From Pyropia haitanensis (taxonomy: Eukaryota > Rhodophyta > Bangiophyceae > Bangiales > Bangiaceae): a stretch of 64,000 bases of DNA. Of this stretch, positions 1 through 12,588 are shown piece by piece. Numbering within the stretch: the first letter of the stretch is position 1; each line of letters opens with the position of its first letter. The notes under the pieces are model-generated. The model ran no database searches and was not told the DNA's origin. It saw only the letters and a list, made by a program, of their open reading frames with translations. Position numbers and translations under genes: made by a program. The DNA is taken from contig SDUX01000005.1 of the NCBI GenBank assembly GCA_008729055.1, positions 3,495,062 to 3,559,061 on the forward strand. The letters are read 5' to 3'.

Positions 1-3000
1 GTCCCGGCGGCCGCAGTGCCGCTGCCACCCCCTCCCCCCCCTGTCCCCCCTCTGGTTGCGGCCCTCGCGCCGCGCGCCAGTCCCCGGGGTGCTGCGACCG
101 ACCGGACGCAGGCGGCGCCGGCTGGGCCGCCGCCGACCGACACGCCCCAACGCGGCCACCGCTCACCCGACGCGACGCTGCTACCGCCCGACGTAGCGCA
201 GGAAGAAAAGCGATGGGACAGGGGGGTTCAGGGGGGGATGCTGAGGGGGGTGTCGTGGTGCATGCCGTGGCCCACTCTGCCGTGGTCGGGAGGGGGTCCC
301 CGCACGAAGCGGGCGCGGTGCGGGGTGGTCGTTTCGGAGGGCCAGTGGCGCGCCCAGCTACGGCGGCCGCCGCGGCGCGGGCCGTGGCGCTGGCAGGGGG
401 CGCCGCGGGCGGCGGCCGCCCACGACACTAGCGCTGACTGCTTTTTTTTTGAGCGGGGGGGGGTTGGCCGCCGTGCCGCCCGCGGCGTGTGCCGGCCGTC
501 GACGGGCCACAGCACGCCGGGCGCGGCGCCGCGCGCCCGGGATCTGTGGCGGGAAATCGCAGGGCTGGCGGTTGCTCGGTCGGCCGGCCGTGTCATTCGG
601 CGTCCCTTTCCGCCGCAACCACCCATGCCAGCCATCTCGAGTGATGATGATCTACTGGACCGTACGTAGATGTACCCCTCCAATGCCGTGCCCGCGCACG
701 GGTCCGCGTGAGGTGTGCGCGACCGGCAGGAGCAAGGAAACCGCGCTTCGTTTACGGGCACGTCAGGGGCGCCGCGCACTGCGGGTCTGCGTGAGGCGCG
801 CGGCGCTGCGGCCGTGGCGGCCTTCCCGGTGGGACGCTGCCGGCTTGGCGAGCGTCCCGGCCCGCACCCACACAAAGATCATTCGAGAAGCGCACTGTCT
901 ATTGCAACTGCGGAAGCACAAGGGGAGGTGCCTGAGGAATATGATTTTTTCTGCTTTTTTGTTTGATTTTTTGAACGCGACCGTCCCACAACACCTGCCA
1001 CGGCGCATCCGCGTTGCGCAAATGCCCCGGGGTGAAGCGGCACGACTGACGCCGGCCGCCTCTCTCCCACCACCCGACCGCTCCCGCCCCCCCCCCCCTT
1101 TTCCGCAGAGCCTGGGGAGGGGTCACCGACAGAGAAGAATGTGCTGTGGCGGGAGGGCGGCGGCCAACAGCCGCGGCGCCCGCCCGTCCATGGCAGATGG
1201 CAATGGACGACCCGTCGCCGCCTGCCGTGGCCTGCCACGGCCGGCCGGCGCGCGAAAAAACAAACCAGGCCGCGCTGGCGCGCGAACTCTCCCGCACGCT
1301 CCGTCCGGAGATGGGGCGCGCCTGCGCGACGGCGGGCCGCCACCGTCGCAGCGGGCGGTCCGGAGCGGGCCGCGCCGTGGGCGGCGGGTCGGCGAGGCGC
1401 GAAATGTTGGTGGCCGCCGCCGCCGGCGGAGGACCGCCGCGTGCCGGCCCAGTCGGCCCGAAAGGGGCGCGTGCGCCTGCCGCGGCCGCGGGGCGGCCCG
1501 GCTGGAAGGCAACCCCGGCGCCGCGCGTCGGCTGCAGGGTGGCGGCCCCGGCGCCGCGCGTCGGCTGCGCGCCGCCCCCTCCCGCTCATGCTAATACGAA
1601 CTGGCGCGGGAGCCGACGCGGCGAGGCAACCGTGGCGGGCTCGCCGCGCGACGGCGGCCGGGGCGCACGCTGTCGCCGGCGTGGCTTCCCGCGCGCACTC
1701 ACCCCGCCACTCCCAGACGCCGCGCGGCGCGTTCCCCGGCGCCCACCGTCTACTAGCGGTTGTTTCGCCTTCCCTGCTTCCCGCCCCACCCTGTCCGGCC
1801 TTCGCGCGCGCGCGCGCTCGCGGGCGCGCGCCGCGGCGTACATGCCACGCCCGCGCCGTGCACTCGCCCCGCCCCCCCCCCCACCCAGCGTCCTGCGGGT
1901 CCACCGCCCCGCCCGGCGTTTGTGTCGCGTATTTATTCGTCGCTCCCCCATACGCCGTCGCGCGGGCCTGGCGCCCCACGACCATGATCCACTATCGCTC
2001 ACCCCGGCTGCGGTCACCGTGGCCGCCCGTCGCGGCGCCCGACCGCACCGGTGGCGCCGCCCCCCGTCATGGCGGTGCCCGCCGGCGTTGCCGCCGGAGG
2101 CCGATGGCGCTAGGTGCTCTCGCGGATGCCGCGGACGCCGCTGGTGCCGCCGCCGCTGTTGTTGGCCCTGCCGGTGCCGACGTGAACGGTTGCCGCCGTA
2201 TTGCGCGCGCCGGCTGTGTCGGCGTGGGCATTGCCACTTCGTGCCCTGCTCCCTCCCCAATCCATGGTACGGATCCTCTGCGGTGCGCCTCAACTTTTCG
2301 ACTGTTGTTCTGCGTGCTCGTGTGTTGACGTCTGTTTCTTTGTCTTCCCCTCCTGTGAGAGCTGCTTTGGTGTGTCCCTCCCACTCATTCCGCCCGTGCT
2401 TCGCGGTCCTCGCCCCCGCTCGCTCCGCGACAGGTGGCGCCATGTTTGGGGTGGGCGAGTGTCTCTGCCGCCGGTTGCCTCCTTCCTGTGGTATGGACGG
2501 GGCCGTGCCGTCGTGCTCGAACAGCGGTGGCGTTTTGGGGTACCTCGTTTGTATGGTGCCCTCGCGGGGGTGATGGGGCACCAGTGGCTTGGCGTCCGAC
2601 GCTCCACCCCCCCGCGTGCAGCGCCCCCGCCCGCTGCTCTTGCGAAGTGGCTGGAAGTAGGTGAGGGGACCACCTGGGGGTGGACGGCAACTGCGCCGCG
2701 CGCCGCGCGGTATCGGCGCGCGGGCGGCGGGATGGGGGGGAGGGCGCGCCCTCGCGCGCGCCCGCTTCCCGCCCCTCTTGGTCGCGGCGTCGTTGCACCG
2801 CCGCTTCGTCGCATCGGTGGTGCGGGTTTGGGAGGGGAAGGGGCGTTGCGACCGTGGACCCTAATCCCGTGCCTGTACTGACTTTTACGTTTTGTTTGCT
2901 CTACGTGGCCGTGTGCCTTGTCGGTCAGTGAACTTTCCCGTTTCATTTTTGGTGTCGCTGTGTTTTCGATCGCCCGTGCCTCCCCACCTCTCTCCGCCTC

Positions 3001-3879
3001 TCCACGCACCACCTCTGATCCGCCATGCGCCGCTGCCTGCGTCGTCTTCGTCCCTGCTTGTGGTTTACCGCGGGCGCCTGCTGCAGGTGCTGATGGACGT
3101 CTATGGCGGCAAGGCACGTGGGGGGAATTTTCTCCGCTGCGCACCGCGGTGGCCGCTGCTTTCGCACGCGGCGCCGCCCCATGCTACCCGCTTTCGAGAT
3201 GGATCGTGGCGCCTTCGGGCGCATGCGTGGACCGCCACCGCTACTCGCAGTCGCGGAACTGCCGTTTCCTGGCGGCGTCGCTGGCAGGCGGCGACGGCAC
3301 TGGGGCTGTGTGGTGGCGCTCGCGGCGGGCCTGGACGTTGCGAGCCCCTGCTTTTGGGCGCGGCCGCCGCGTGGCTGCCGCCCGTGTGGACGGTGCTCGG
3401 CGTCCAGGTGGGACGTTGGCATTGGTATTCGCCGTCGATGGTGGTCGTGGGCGGTGCGGTCGAGCGCTGCTCGCTGCTTAGGTGGCCTGCCGTGACCCCA
3501 GGGTGAGCTGGCAGTCGAATGACCGGCGGCGGCGTGGCGCGCGCTGCCGGTTGGCGGCGGTGAGCGCCGGCTTATGTCGTGGCCGCGGTCTCTATCTGGG
3601 CCAGAGGCGGCGAGCGGCGGCGACAAGGTGGGTCGTGAGGTCCAGCCGTGCCGACAACGGCGGCCGCTGCCGTACTGGTGGCGTGGGGGCGCCAGCGTCG
3701 TTTTGTGGCGGCCATGCGGGGCGGTGACGTTGGCTATCGGCTGGCGCACGCTGCTGGCGTGGGCGGCGCCCGTGTCTTTGACGGCGCAGCTGCGTGTGCT
3801 GCTCATGGCCATGCTGACCGGGGCTGACAAGTCAGACATAGCGGGCACGCATGGATGAGGCTGATGCCGGCTGCTGCCG
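1..3879. other. GC-rich region without a supportable gene
   Basis: Open frames exist on both strands, but their translations are Arg/Pro/Ala-rich shadows with no recognisable domain. T-rich stretches near 940-980 and 2280-2350 look like untranslated or intergenic DNA. From about 3600 the sequence begins to resemble the minisatellite that follows. I see no tRNA, rRNA or transposase here. Confidence 0.5.
1513..1569. repeat. Short direct repeat, 23-bp unit, 34-bp spacing
   Basis: The word CCCCGGCGCCGCGCGTCGGC followed by TGC occurs at 1513-1535 and again at 1547-1569. Nothing shows a function; it is probably local slippage. Confidence 0.7.
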
Positions 3880-6800
3880 TCTAGGTGGCGGGACGATGCT
3901 GGATCATTGCCAAATGGCCTTGCTGTTGGCGAGGCCTTGGCGGCGACGGGCTGCTGCTGGCGTTCGCGGCCAGCAGTGGCCGGCTTGCCGGGTGGCCGCA
4001 CTCGCCGCCGTTGTCGGCGGTGGGTGGCCCATCGGTGACCGGAAGGTGGTGCTCGCCGCCGACGCTGGCGACGGGCGGCTCTTCGTGTTGGCTTGGGAGG
4101 GGCTCTTGACGCCGGGTGCTGGGGCTGGCCGGCGTCAGCGTTGGTGGGTGGGTTGCGGTTGGCGTCGGCGTCAGCACAAGGCGGGTGCTGGTTGGCGGGG
4201 AGGTGCCGTTTGTCGCCAGCGCTGGCGGCGGGCCGCTGCTGGTGTTGGCGTGGGGTTGGCGGTCGCTACGGACTCTAGCGCCTCGCGGCTGCTGGTGTCG
4301 GCTGGGGGGACCGGTTTGGGCCCTCGAGTTGGCTCCCGGCGGGTTTTGTTTGACGGGGAGGTGGTGTGTGCCGCTGGTGTTGGCGTCTGCGGGCTGCCGG
4401 CGCTGGCGGAGGGGTGGCGCTTGCCGGCAGCTGGGACGGCGGGCGGCTGCTGGGGTGGGCTGGGGGGTGCCGCTCGCCACAGACTGTGCTGTTGGGTGGC
4501 CGCTTCGGTTTGCGGGGGGGCTGCGCTCGCCGCCGGTTTTGACGGCGAGCGGCTGCTGGCGCTGGCGCAAGGCTGCTGCTGATGGTGGCGTGGAGGCGGC
4601 TGTCGCCGTCGGCTCTGGCGGCGATCCATTGCATGCATTGGCGTTGGCATTGCGCTTGGTCGTCGCTGGTGACGGCGTTTGACCGCTGACGTTTGCTGGG
4701 TGGTTGTGCTCGTCGCAGGCGGCCTCGGCTGGCGGTTTCTGCTGTGGGCGGGGGAGGTGCCGCTCGCGTCGGGCTGTGCCGTCGGGCGGCCGGCTGTGCT
4801 CGCAAGGGGGCTGGCGCTTGCCGCAGACGTTGACGGCTCCCGGCGGGAGGCGTTGACAGCGGGTGGACGCTGTTTGGCTTAAGGGGGAAGTTCGCCGCTA
4901 GCTTTAGCGGCGGGCGGCCGCTTGCGTGCGCGCGGGGGTTGGCCTTGGCGTCACTGGTGGCAGCGCGTGTCTGCTCTGTGAAGAGGAGCTGGCGCTCGCC
5001 TCCGGCTTTGGCGGCGACCTGCTGTTTGCGTTGGCGGTCGGTTTCCCTCGGGCGTCGTTGGTGGCGGCGAGCAGCTGCGGGCGTTGTCGGGCGGTAGCGC
5101 CAGCAGCGGTCTTTGGTGGCGGGCGCCTGCTGGCGTTGGCGTGAGGGTGACGCCCTGCGCAGGCCTAGGCGGCGAGCGGCCGATTGCGTTGGCTGGGAGG
5201 TGGTCATTGCCGCCGGCATGGCCGGCGGGCGCGTGCTGGCGTTGATGGGGGGGAGCTGCTTGCCGCCAGCGCTGGCGGCGGGCGGCTGCTGGCTGTGGCG
5301 TGCGGGTGGCGCTCGCCGCTGGCTCTTCCGTCTGACGGCCGCAGGTGTTTGCGGCGGCGTGATGCTTGCCGTGGGAGTTTGCGGACGGCGGCTGCTGGCG
5401 GTGGCCGACGTGTGGCGCTCGCCGCGGGCGTTCGCGGCTGGCGACTGCTGGCGTTGGCGGGGGGGAGTTGGCGCTCACTGCCCGCTGTGCTGTCGCGGGG
5501 CTGCTATCGCTGGAGGAGACGGCTGTGTTTGGCACCGCTGTCGGCGGCGCGGGGCTGCTCGTGTGGGTGTGCCGTTTACCGCCGGCTTGGCCGTCGGACG
5601 ACCGCTGGTGTCGCGAGCGGTCGGCTGCTGTTTTGAGGGGTGGCGGCGCTTGCCGGCGGCGGTGGCGTGGGGCGGCTGCTGGCATTGACTCGGGGGGTTT
5701 GCTTGGCGTCGCTAGTGTTGGCGCACGGCTGCAGGCGTTGGCGCGGGGGAGGGTGCTTGCCGCCGGCGTTGGCGGCGAGCGGCTGCTGGCGTTGGCTGTG
5801 AGGCTGCGCTCGGGGTTTCTGTGTTTTGGCGGCGGGCGGCTGCTGACGTTGACGCGGGGGTGGCGCGTGTCGTCAGATGTGACGGCTGGCTGCTGCTAAT
5901 TTTCCCAACGGTCAGCCGCTGCTTGGTGGGACGGTGACGCCTGTGGCCCGCTTTGGCGGCCAGCGGTTGCTGCGTTGGCAGGCGTCTGGTGGCGTGCCAG
6001 CTGTCGGGCGCTGTTTCGCCTGAATTTTCCACTTGCCACCGTCTGTGGCTTGCGGTTGGCGTCGGTGTTGGCGGCGGGGGGTCGCTGCGGTGCGATGGGA
6101 TGGCGCCTTTTTGCTTTTTGGCGTGGGCGTGACTCTCGCGGTGGGGTGGCTGTCTCCGTCAGCGTTGGCGGCGAGGGCCTCTTGGCGTTGTCATCGGGGT
6201 TGCCATTGTTTGGCGCAGGCCTCATGCTCGCCGTCGGCATTGGCAGGAGGCGGCTGCTGGCGTTTGCAGCCGGCAGCTGCTGATCGCAGCCGACGTTAGC
6301 GTCGTGGGGCTGCTGGCGTTGGCAGCAGGCGGCTGTTTTTCTGCTTTGGTGTGACGCTTGCCGCCGGCCTCGGCGACGGGCGGTTCGTGGCGTTGACGGC
6401 GGAGTAGCGCTTGTCGCTGCCTTTGCTGTTGGCCGGCCGCTAGCGCTGCTAGCAGGGCGTCTCGGACTGGTGGGTGGGTGCCAATCGCCGCCGGCGTTGG
6501 CAGCAGACGACTTCCGGAGGTGGGGGAGGGGTGACGCTTGACGCCGGGCGGCTGCTGGCGGCGTTTGCGGGCTGCAGCTGTTTGGCGTTGCCATGGCATG
6601 AGGCGCGTGGCCTAGCGGCGCGCGGTTGCTGCCGTTGGCGTGGGGGTGATGCTCACCGCCGGCGTTGGTGGCGGGCGGCCGCTGGCGTTGGCGGGGAGGC
6701 GGCGTTGGCCGTCAGCTTTTGTGGGCCAGCGGCTAGCTGCCTCGACAGCACGCGGCCGCTGTTTGACGTTGAGGTGACGTGCGTCGCGCGCGTCAACGGT

Positions 6801-9800
6801 GCAGGGTCTGTGGCGTTGGCGGGCAGGTGGGCTTCGCCACCGGCGTTCGCGGCCGGCGGCTGCTAGCGTTGGCGGGCGCGTGACGCGTGCCGTTGGCTTT
6901 GCTGTCAGGAAGCTGCTGGCGTTAGTGTGAGGGTGGCTCTGGCTGCGCGCTTTTGTTCGTCGGGCCGCTGCAGGTACTTCTGATGGGTTGTCGCTTATCG
7001 CCGTCATTGCAGTCGGGCAGCTGCTGGCGCTCTCAGCGGGCGACCTTGTATTGCTGTGGTGGCTCTTCGCGCCGCCGTTAATGGCGGGCGGCTGCTGACG
7101 ATTGTGGGCGGCGAGCGCTCGCAGCAAGCTTTTACCTCGGGCGGCAGATGGCGGTTCCGGCAGGCGGCTGCTGACGATTGTGGGCGGCGAACGCTCGAGT
7201 TGGCGGAGAGGTGGCGCCTTCCGTCAGCTTTGGCGGCTGGCAGCTGCTGGTGGAGGCCAGGGGTGCCGCTTGGCGTCGCTGTTGGCGCCCGGCGACTGCT
7301 GTTTGGCAGATGGGTTCCGCCGGTTGCTGGCGTTTGCCGGAGGGTCGCTTTTGCCGCCGGCTATGGCGGCTGATGCTGGTGGCGCTGGCAGGGCGATGCG
7401 GCTTGACGTCAGCGTTGGTGACGGTCAGCCGCTCGTTGGCAAGTCGACGGTGCTCGCCGCCGCCGGTGGCGGCAGGCGGCTGCTGGCGGTGGCGCGGGGG
7501 GTGCGTGCGCTGGCGCGGGGGTGGCGCTTGGCGTTGCGGTTGACGCCCGGCGGCTGTTGCTTAGCGAGTGGGTGGCGCTTGCCGCCGGCGCTGGCGGCAG
7601 GCCGCTTCTGGCTTTGGCTGTGAGGTGACGCTTGACTTCCCTGTTTCTCGGCGGGAGGCTATCGGGAGACGGTTGACGCCGATAGAGCGGGATTGGCTCT
7701 CGCCGTCTGCTCTGGCTGCGGGCGGATGCTGGAGAAGCCTGCGGTGTGGCGCTTGGCGTTGCTGCTGGTGGCGGGTGTCTGCTGGTGTTGGCGGGGGGGT
7801 GCCGTTTGCCGCGTGCCGTGCTGTCGGCCGGCTGCTGGCGTTTTCAGGCGTCGACTGCTGTTTGGCGCGGGGATGGCGTTTTGCTGTCGGCGCTAGCTGC
7901 AGGCGACCGATGGCGCTGACAGGGCGATGGCGCTTGCAGCTAGCGTTGACCGCAAGCAGCTCTTGTCGTTGGCTGGGGGCGGCGCTGGTGGTTGCGCCCG
8001 GCGGTCGCTGGTTGGCGGGTGAGCGGCGCTCGCCGCCGGCGCTGGTGGCGGGCTGCTGCTGATGCAGGCGGGGAGGGTGGTTCTCGACGCCGGCATTGAC
8101 TGCCGGCGGCTGCTGGGGATCGCTGTGGTGGGCCGCTATGCGTCCATGCAGGCGGCGAATGTTTGCCGGCGTTGTTCGAGGGGTGGCGCTTGTCGCCGGG
8201 TGGCCATCGGGCTGCTGCTGCTGTTCCTGGCGGGCGGCGGAATCTTGGCGTCGAGGTGACGCTCGCCGCTGATGCTGGCGGCGGGCTGCTGCGAGCGCTG
8301 GCTGGGGGGTGGAGGTTGGCGTCTTTGATGGTGGCGGGCGGCTGCTGGCGTTGGCGGGGGGTGGCTCTTGCCGTGGCTGTTGGCTCCTGACGGCTGCTGT
8401 TTGAGGGTAGGCGGCGCTTGCCGCCAGCGTTGGCAGCGGGCGGCTGCTGGTGCTGGCGGTGGTGCTTGTGTTTGGCTGTTTACGGCAGCCATTGTTGGCT
8501 CGGGGTCACTGGTGTGCGTGGGAGTGACGCTCGCGGCCGTCAACAGCGGCGGCTGGCCGCCGGGGTTGGCTGGGGGACGGCTCTTGGCGTCATTGTTGGC
8601 GCGTAGCGGCTGCTGGTTCGCGGATGAGCGGCGCTCGCTGCGGCCGTTGGTGGCGGACGGTCGATGTCGCTGACGGGAGGGTGGCGCTCGGCGTTGCTGT
8701 GGACGGCGGGCGGCTGCCGCCTCCGGCTGAAAGGTCGCGCTTAGCGTCGCCGTTGGCGCCCGGCGGCTGCTAGCGTTTGCGGGGACGGAGCATGTTCCGC
8801 TGGCATTGGCGTCTGGCTATTCCTGGCGCTGGCTGGAGGGTGGCGCTCGCCGCCGGTTTGGCTGTCGGACGGCTGTTGGCGGTGGCGGCGGTCGGCGGCT
8901 GGCGTTGACGGTAGTGTGGCTATCGCCGCCGGGTCTGTCGTTCGACGGGTACCGGCGCGCCAGCGGCGCCCCCTGTTACTTGGATGGTCGGCACTTGCCG
9001 CCGGCGTTGGCAGCAGGCTGCTGCCGGTGTTGGCAGGGTGGCAGATCTTCCCGCCGGCGTTGGCGGTGCGCGGCTGCTGGTGGTGGCGCTTGCCGTCGCC
9101 GTCAGCGCCCGGTGGCTGGTCTTTGGCGGGTTTTCGGCGCTCGCCGCCGGCATTGGCGGCGGGCTGCTGCTGGAGTGTGCATGTGTCGTTGGCTTGGCGT
9201 CGGTGTTGGCGGCGGGTGGCCGCGGTGTGGCGTCGGCTTGGCACTGTTTGTCATGGTGCTCGCGCTCCCGCCGCTGGCATGGATGGAGGGTGGCCGCTGC
9301 TCAGCGGCGAAGTGGCGCTGTTTGGCATGATGTTGATGCTCGCCGACGGCTTTGACGGTGGGTGGCCACTGCTTGGTGTCGGCGTGGCGCTGTTCGGGGT
9401 GGGGCTGGCTGTCGCCGTCGGCTCGGACGACCGGCAGATGCTGGTGTTGGCGTGGGCGTGGCTCTCGCGGCCAACTCTGGTGACTGGCGGCTGCTGGCGT
9501 TGGCGGCGGGGTGTCTGTTGCCGCGTGCGTTGGCGACGGGTAGCTGCTGGCGCCGGCGGGGGGGTCGCTGTTGCCGCTGGCGTTGGCGACAAGCGGCTGC
9601 TGGCGTTGGCGGGCGGCTGCCGCTTGTGGCCGGCTTTGCCGCAGGGCCGTCGGTACCGTTGTCAGCGGGCGGCTGCTATTTTGACGGGCGGGTGTCGCCA
9701 GCCGCCGACATTGCTGTCTGGCGGCCGCTGGCGGTGCCGAAGCGGTGGGGTTTGCCGCCGGCGTTGGCGGCGAGTGGCTGCTCTCATTGGCTAGGACGTG

Positions 9801-10920
9801 GTGCTTTTCGGCGCTATTAGCGCGGGCGGGTGCTGGCGTTGGCTGCGGGATTGCTGCCCCGTTCTTGGTGTCGGGTGGCGCTTCACGTTGGCGTGCGCGC
9901 AACGCTCGCGGACTGCGTTGGAGGCAGACTGCTGCTGACGCTCGCGGGGGACTGGTGCATGGCGTCGGTGGTTGAGGCGGGCGGCCGCTGGAGATGGCGT
10001 GGAGCGGTTGTTTGCGGCTGGCTTTGGCTGCAGACGACTTCTGGCGTTGGCGCCGCGGTGGCGCTTGTCGACGGCGTTGGCGGCTGTCGGCTGCTGCCGC
10101 TGGTGGGGGGGTGACTCCTTGCGCCCATCTTTCGGGTTGGCCGTGGGGGGCCCCCACGGGCGACCACGGCTGTCTGACAGGCCGGGAGGCGGCGCGCACT
10201 GCTGGTGGTGGCGCGGAGCGCCGCCACGTCGACGCGGTGGTGGCGTGCGCGTGCGCCTGAGGCGTTGAGCGGCGGCGTCAAGGGGAGAGGGCTGCGTCCA
10301 ACGGTGGCAACGTTGGCGGGCTCTGCCGTCCTGGCGGCGTGTCGCCACCAGCATCCTTTTGTGACGCCCGTGGGTGGCAGTGACGGCGGCGGGCGAGCGG
10401 TAGTCACTGCCGGCGTGGGCGGCGCGCGTCCCCACGGCGGCGCACCTGCGTGTTGCGGTACATGGCCAAGCGGAACGGAAGTGGCTCAGCAGGCACGGCG
10501 GGCACGCGGTTACGGAGTTAATGACCTGTCCCACGCCTCGTTTGTGGCTGGGCCAAGCTGGAAGGTCGTTGGGAGGTCCCGCTGTTGGCCACGCGGCCGC
10601 AGATGCGGGCGGCTCTCGGCGTTGGCGGTAAGCAGTTGCTGCTGGGTGGGTACGTCGCGCGCGCCGCCGGTGTTGGCGGCGGGTGGCCCCCTGCTAGATG
10701 GGGCGGTGACGGTCGCTACGTGCATTGGTGGCGGGCGGCTGCTGTCGTTGGCCGCGTCGGTGTGTCTGGCCGCCGGCTGAGGCGGCGGGCAGCTGTCTAC
10801 GTTGGCTGTGTGGTTTCGCGTGGTGTCGGTGGTGTCGCCCGCCGGTTGGTGCTTGGCAGGGGGGCGGCGCTCGACGCCGGCACTGGCGGCGGACACCTGC
10901 AGGCGGCGAAAGGGTGTGTG
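3880..10920. repeat. Giant degenerate minisatellite, unit about 50-57 bp
   Basis: The region is built almost entirely from variants of one unit. Each starts with CGGCTGCTGGCGTTGGCG, continues with a GGTGGCGCTTGCCGCCGGCG-like half, and ends in a second GTTGGCGGCGGG. Examples start near 5780, 5836, 8339 and 8391, spaced 50-57 bp. That implies well over 100 diverged copies in about 7 kb. Because the unit is close to 54 bp, frames stay open for hundreds of codons: the plus strand reads Trp-Arg-Trp-Arg/Leu-Ala-rich, the minus strand Arg-Gln-Arg/Pro-Ala-rich. No frame spans the array and no domain is visible, so I treat it as non-coding. Copies become irregular between about 10110 and 10600. Confidence 0.85.
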
Positions 10921-11781
10921 GCGCTTGCCGTGAGCGCTGCGACGACGGCGACGGCAGACGTGCTTGGCGGCGGCGCGGCGGTGACGGTAACGGGCGACGA
11001 CGTCGCGGCTGTGCTGGCGGCTGGCGCCACGCCCTTTGCGGTGGGCGGGTTGGCGGCGGCGTGGAAGGGCGGCGTGGGCGGTTGTGGCGTCGGTCGGGGG
11101 GTGCTGCTAGGCGAGTCGGGGCGGTATCTCTTCTTTACCGCCCTCGCCACCGTGAGCTCTGCCCCTGCCGCGCCCTACGGTGATGTCGCGCCTGGCGTCG
11201 GCGCGGTGGCCGGCGCCAGCGGGACAGCGTCGGTGGCCGAGCGTGGTCGCGCCGCGGCGACGGCTGCGACGATGGCGGGCCGCGGCGCGGCCGCGGTGGC
11301 GGCCTCGGCACTTTCTGGGCGGCAAGTGGCGGCCACGCGGTGGCGAGGGCGGCTACGGCGGGCGGCAGCGGGGCCGCTGCTGCGGGCAGCGGCGCGGCGG
11401 CCACGCAGGCCGGCTTGGTGGCGGCGGGCGGTGGTGGCGTGGACGGCGGCGCGGGCGGTAGGGGTGGGCGGCTGGAAGGGGGTTCATGATCCTCCGTTGT
11501 CCACCCTCCCGCCGTCGCCAAGCTTCGGCGATCCGCCCTTTTCGGCCGCCCCGCCGCCGCCAAGCGCTGCGCCACCTCCTCCCACGCATGTGGGGAGGCG
11601 ACGGCCGCCACCGGCGGAGTGGGGCCGACGGCGGTGGCCGGTGGCGGCGCGGCTGGGATGGCGGCCGGCAGCGAACCGGCTGCGGCGGGTCGGCGGTCGG
11701 CCGGGGGTGTCCTGGGCGACGGTGGCGGTGTCGTGGGCGCGGGAGCGGTGGTGCTGCGTGGCGGGGGGTGGTCCTCCGTGG
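10921..11781 (-). other. GC-rich tract downstream of the zinc-finger gene, possibly its frame-shifted C-terminus
   Basis: On the minus strand an open frame from 12007 to 11135 reads as an Ala/Pro/Thr-rich protein in a different register from the zinc-finger ORF. DNA around 11620-11800 is a diverged copy of DNA around 12050-12210, about 422 bp away, and both copies would encode similar Pro/Ala-rich sequence. So the gene may continue here across a frame break. This is an inference from repeat similarity only. Confidence 0.35.
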
Positions 11782-12588
11782 TCACGTCCCCCACAGCCAC
11801 CGGCGGCGCCACTGCTGCCCCGTGCGCCGCCTCTCTGGCGATGAGCGGCCGCCGTGTCCCGGTGGCGGTGGCGTTGACGAGTGGCGACGCGGTGGAGGGG
11901 GCGACGGGCGGCACGCCGGCTGCGGTGTACAAGACGGGGGCGACGGGACGCACTCTCCCCCCGCCGGCCTCTCCTCTACCGCCTTGAGCGCCGTCGGTGC
12001 CCCCCACAGTAGCGGCGGGGTGTCGCGCGGCTGCGACATGGCGGCGATGGCGGAGCCGGCCGTCGGCGGCGCGACCGCGGTGGCGGCTAGCGGTGTGCCG
12101 GCCGCGGCAGGGCCGCCGTCGGCGGAAGGCGTTGCTGGCGACGGTGGCGGTTCCGTGGGCGGTGGGTGGGTGGTTCTTGGCAGCGGGGGGTGTCCCCCTC
12201 CCGCCATGCGCCCCACGGTCCCCGCCGCGCCCGCCACTGCCCCCCGCTTTGCCGGCATGGCGACGCGCACTGGCGGTATGACAGCCGTGGTGGGGTTGAC
12301 CCGCGGCGCCGCGGCGGCGGCTGCGACATATGGAAAGCTGGTTGCGGCGGCACTGTCGGCAACCGTGGAGTTGCCAAGCACACCGCCCGAGGATGAGCTC
12401 CCAGGCGACGCAGCCGGGCCCTCCTCCTCTTCGTCCGTGTCAGGCGGGGGCGGTATCAGGAGCTGCTCCCGCGCATGCGCCGTATTGGCGTGGCGCTGCT
12501 TCGTTGCCGCCGACGGGAAGGAACGACAGCAGAACAAACACTTGTGGGAGTTATTGGAAATTGAGCCGCCAGGCGGGGTAGATGACAT
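11782..12588 (-). CDS. C2H2 zinc-finger, low-complexity protein
   Basis: From the ATG at 12588 the protein is about 268 residues. Near residue 17 it has one classical C2H2 finger: Cys-X2-Cys, a 12-residue spacer with Phe, then His-X4-His (CLFC ... RHANTAH). An acidic Asp-Glu run (DTDEEEE) and long Ala/Pro/Thr/Ser-rich sequence follow. A single finger could bind nucleic acid or protein; no partner can be inferred. I chose 12588 because upstream sequence in frame has little coding character, although the frame stays open to 12732. The C-terminal half contains one copy of a repeat duplicated about 422 bp further on. It sits alone between the minisatellite and a MITE, transcribed toward the minisatellite. 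It may be a host gene or a remnant of a mobile-element gene. Confidence 0.45.
   Translation of the reverse strand: MSSTPPGGSISNNSHKCLFCCRSFPSAATKQRHANTAHAREQLLIPPPPDTDEEEEGPAASPGSSSSGGVLGNSTVADSAAATSFPYVAAAAAAPRVNPTTAVIPPVRVAMPAKRGAVAGAAGTVGRMAGGGHPPLPRTTHPPPTEPPPSPATPSADGGPAAAGTPLAATAVAPPTAGSAIAAMSQPRDTPPLLWGAPTALKAVEERPAGGECVPSPPSCTPQPACRPSPPPPRRHSSTPPPPGHGGRSSPERRRTGQQWRRRWLWGT

Noticed and set aside
3880..10199. Long repeat-rich frames (Arg/Gln/Pro on the minus strand, Trp/Arg/Leu on the plus strand) as a giant repeat protein
   Set aside because: No frame spans the array, stops and frame changes fall between units on both strands, and the unit length varies from 50 to 57 bp.
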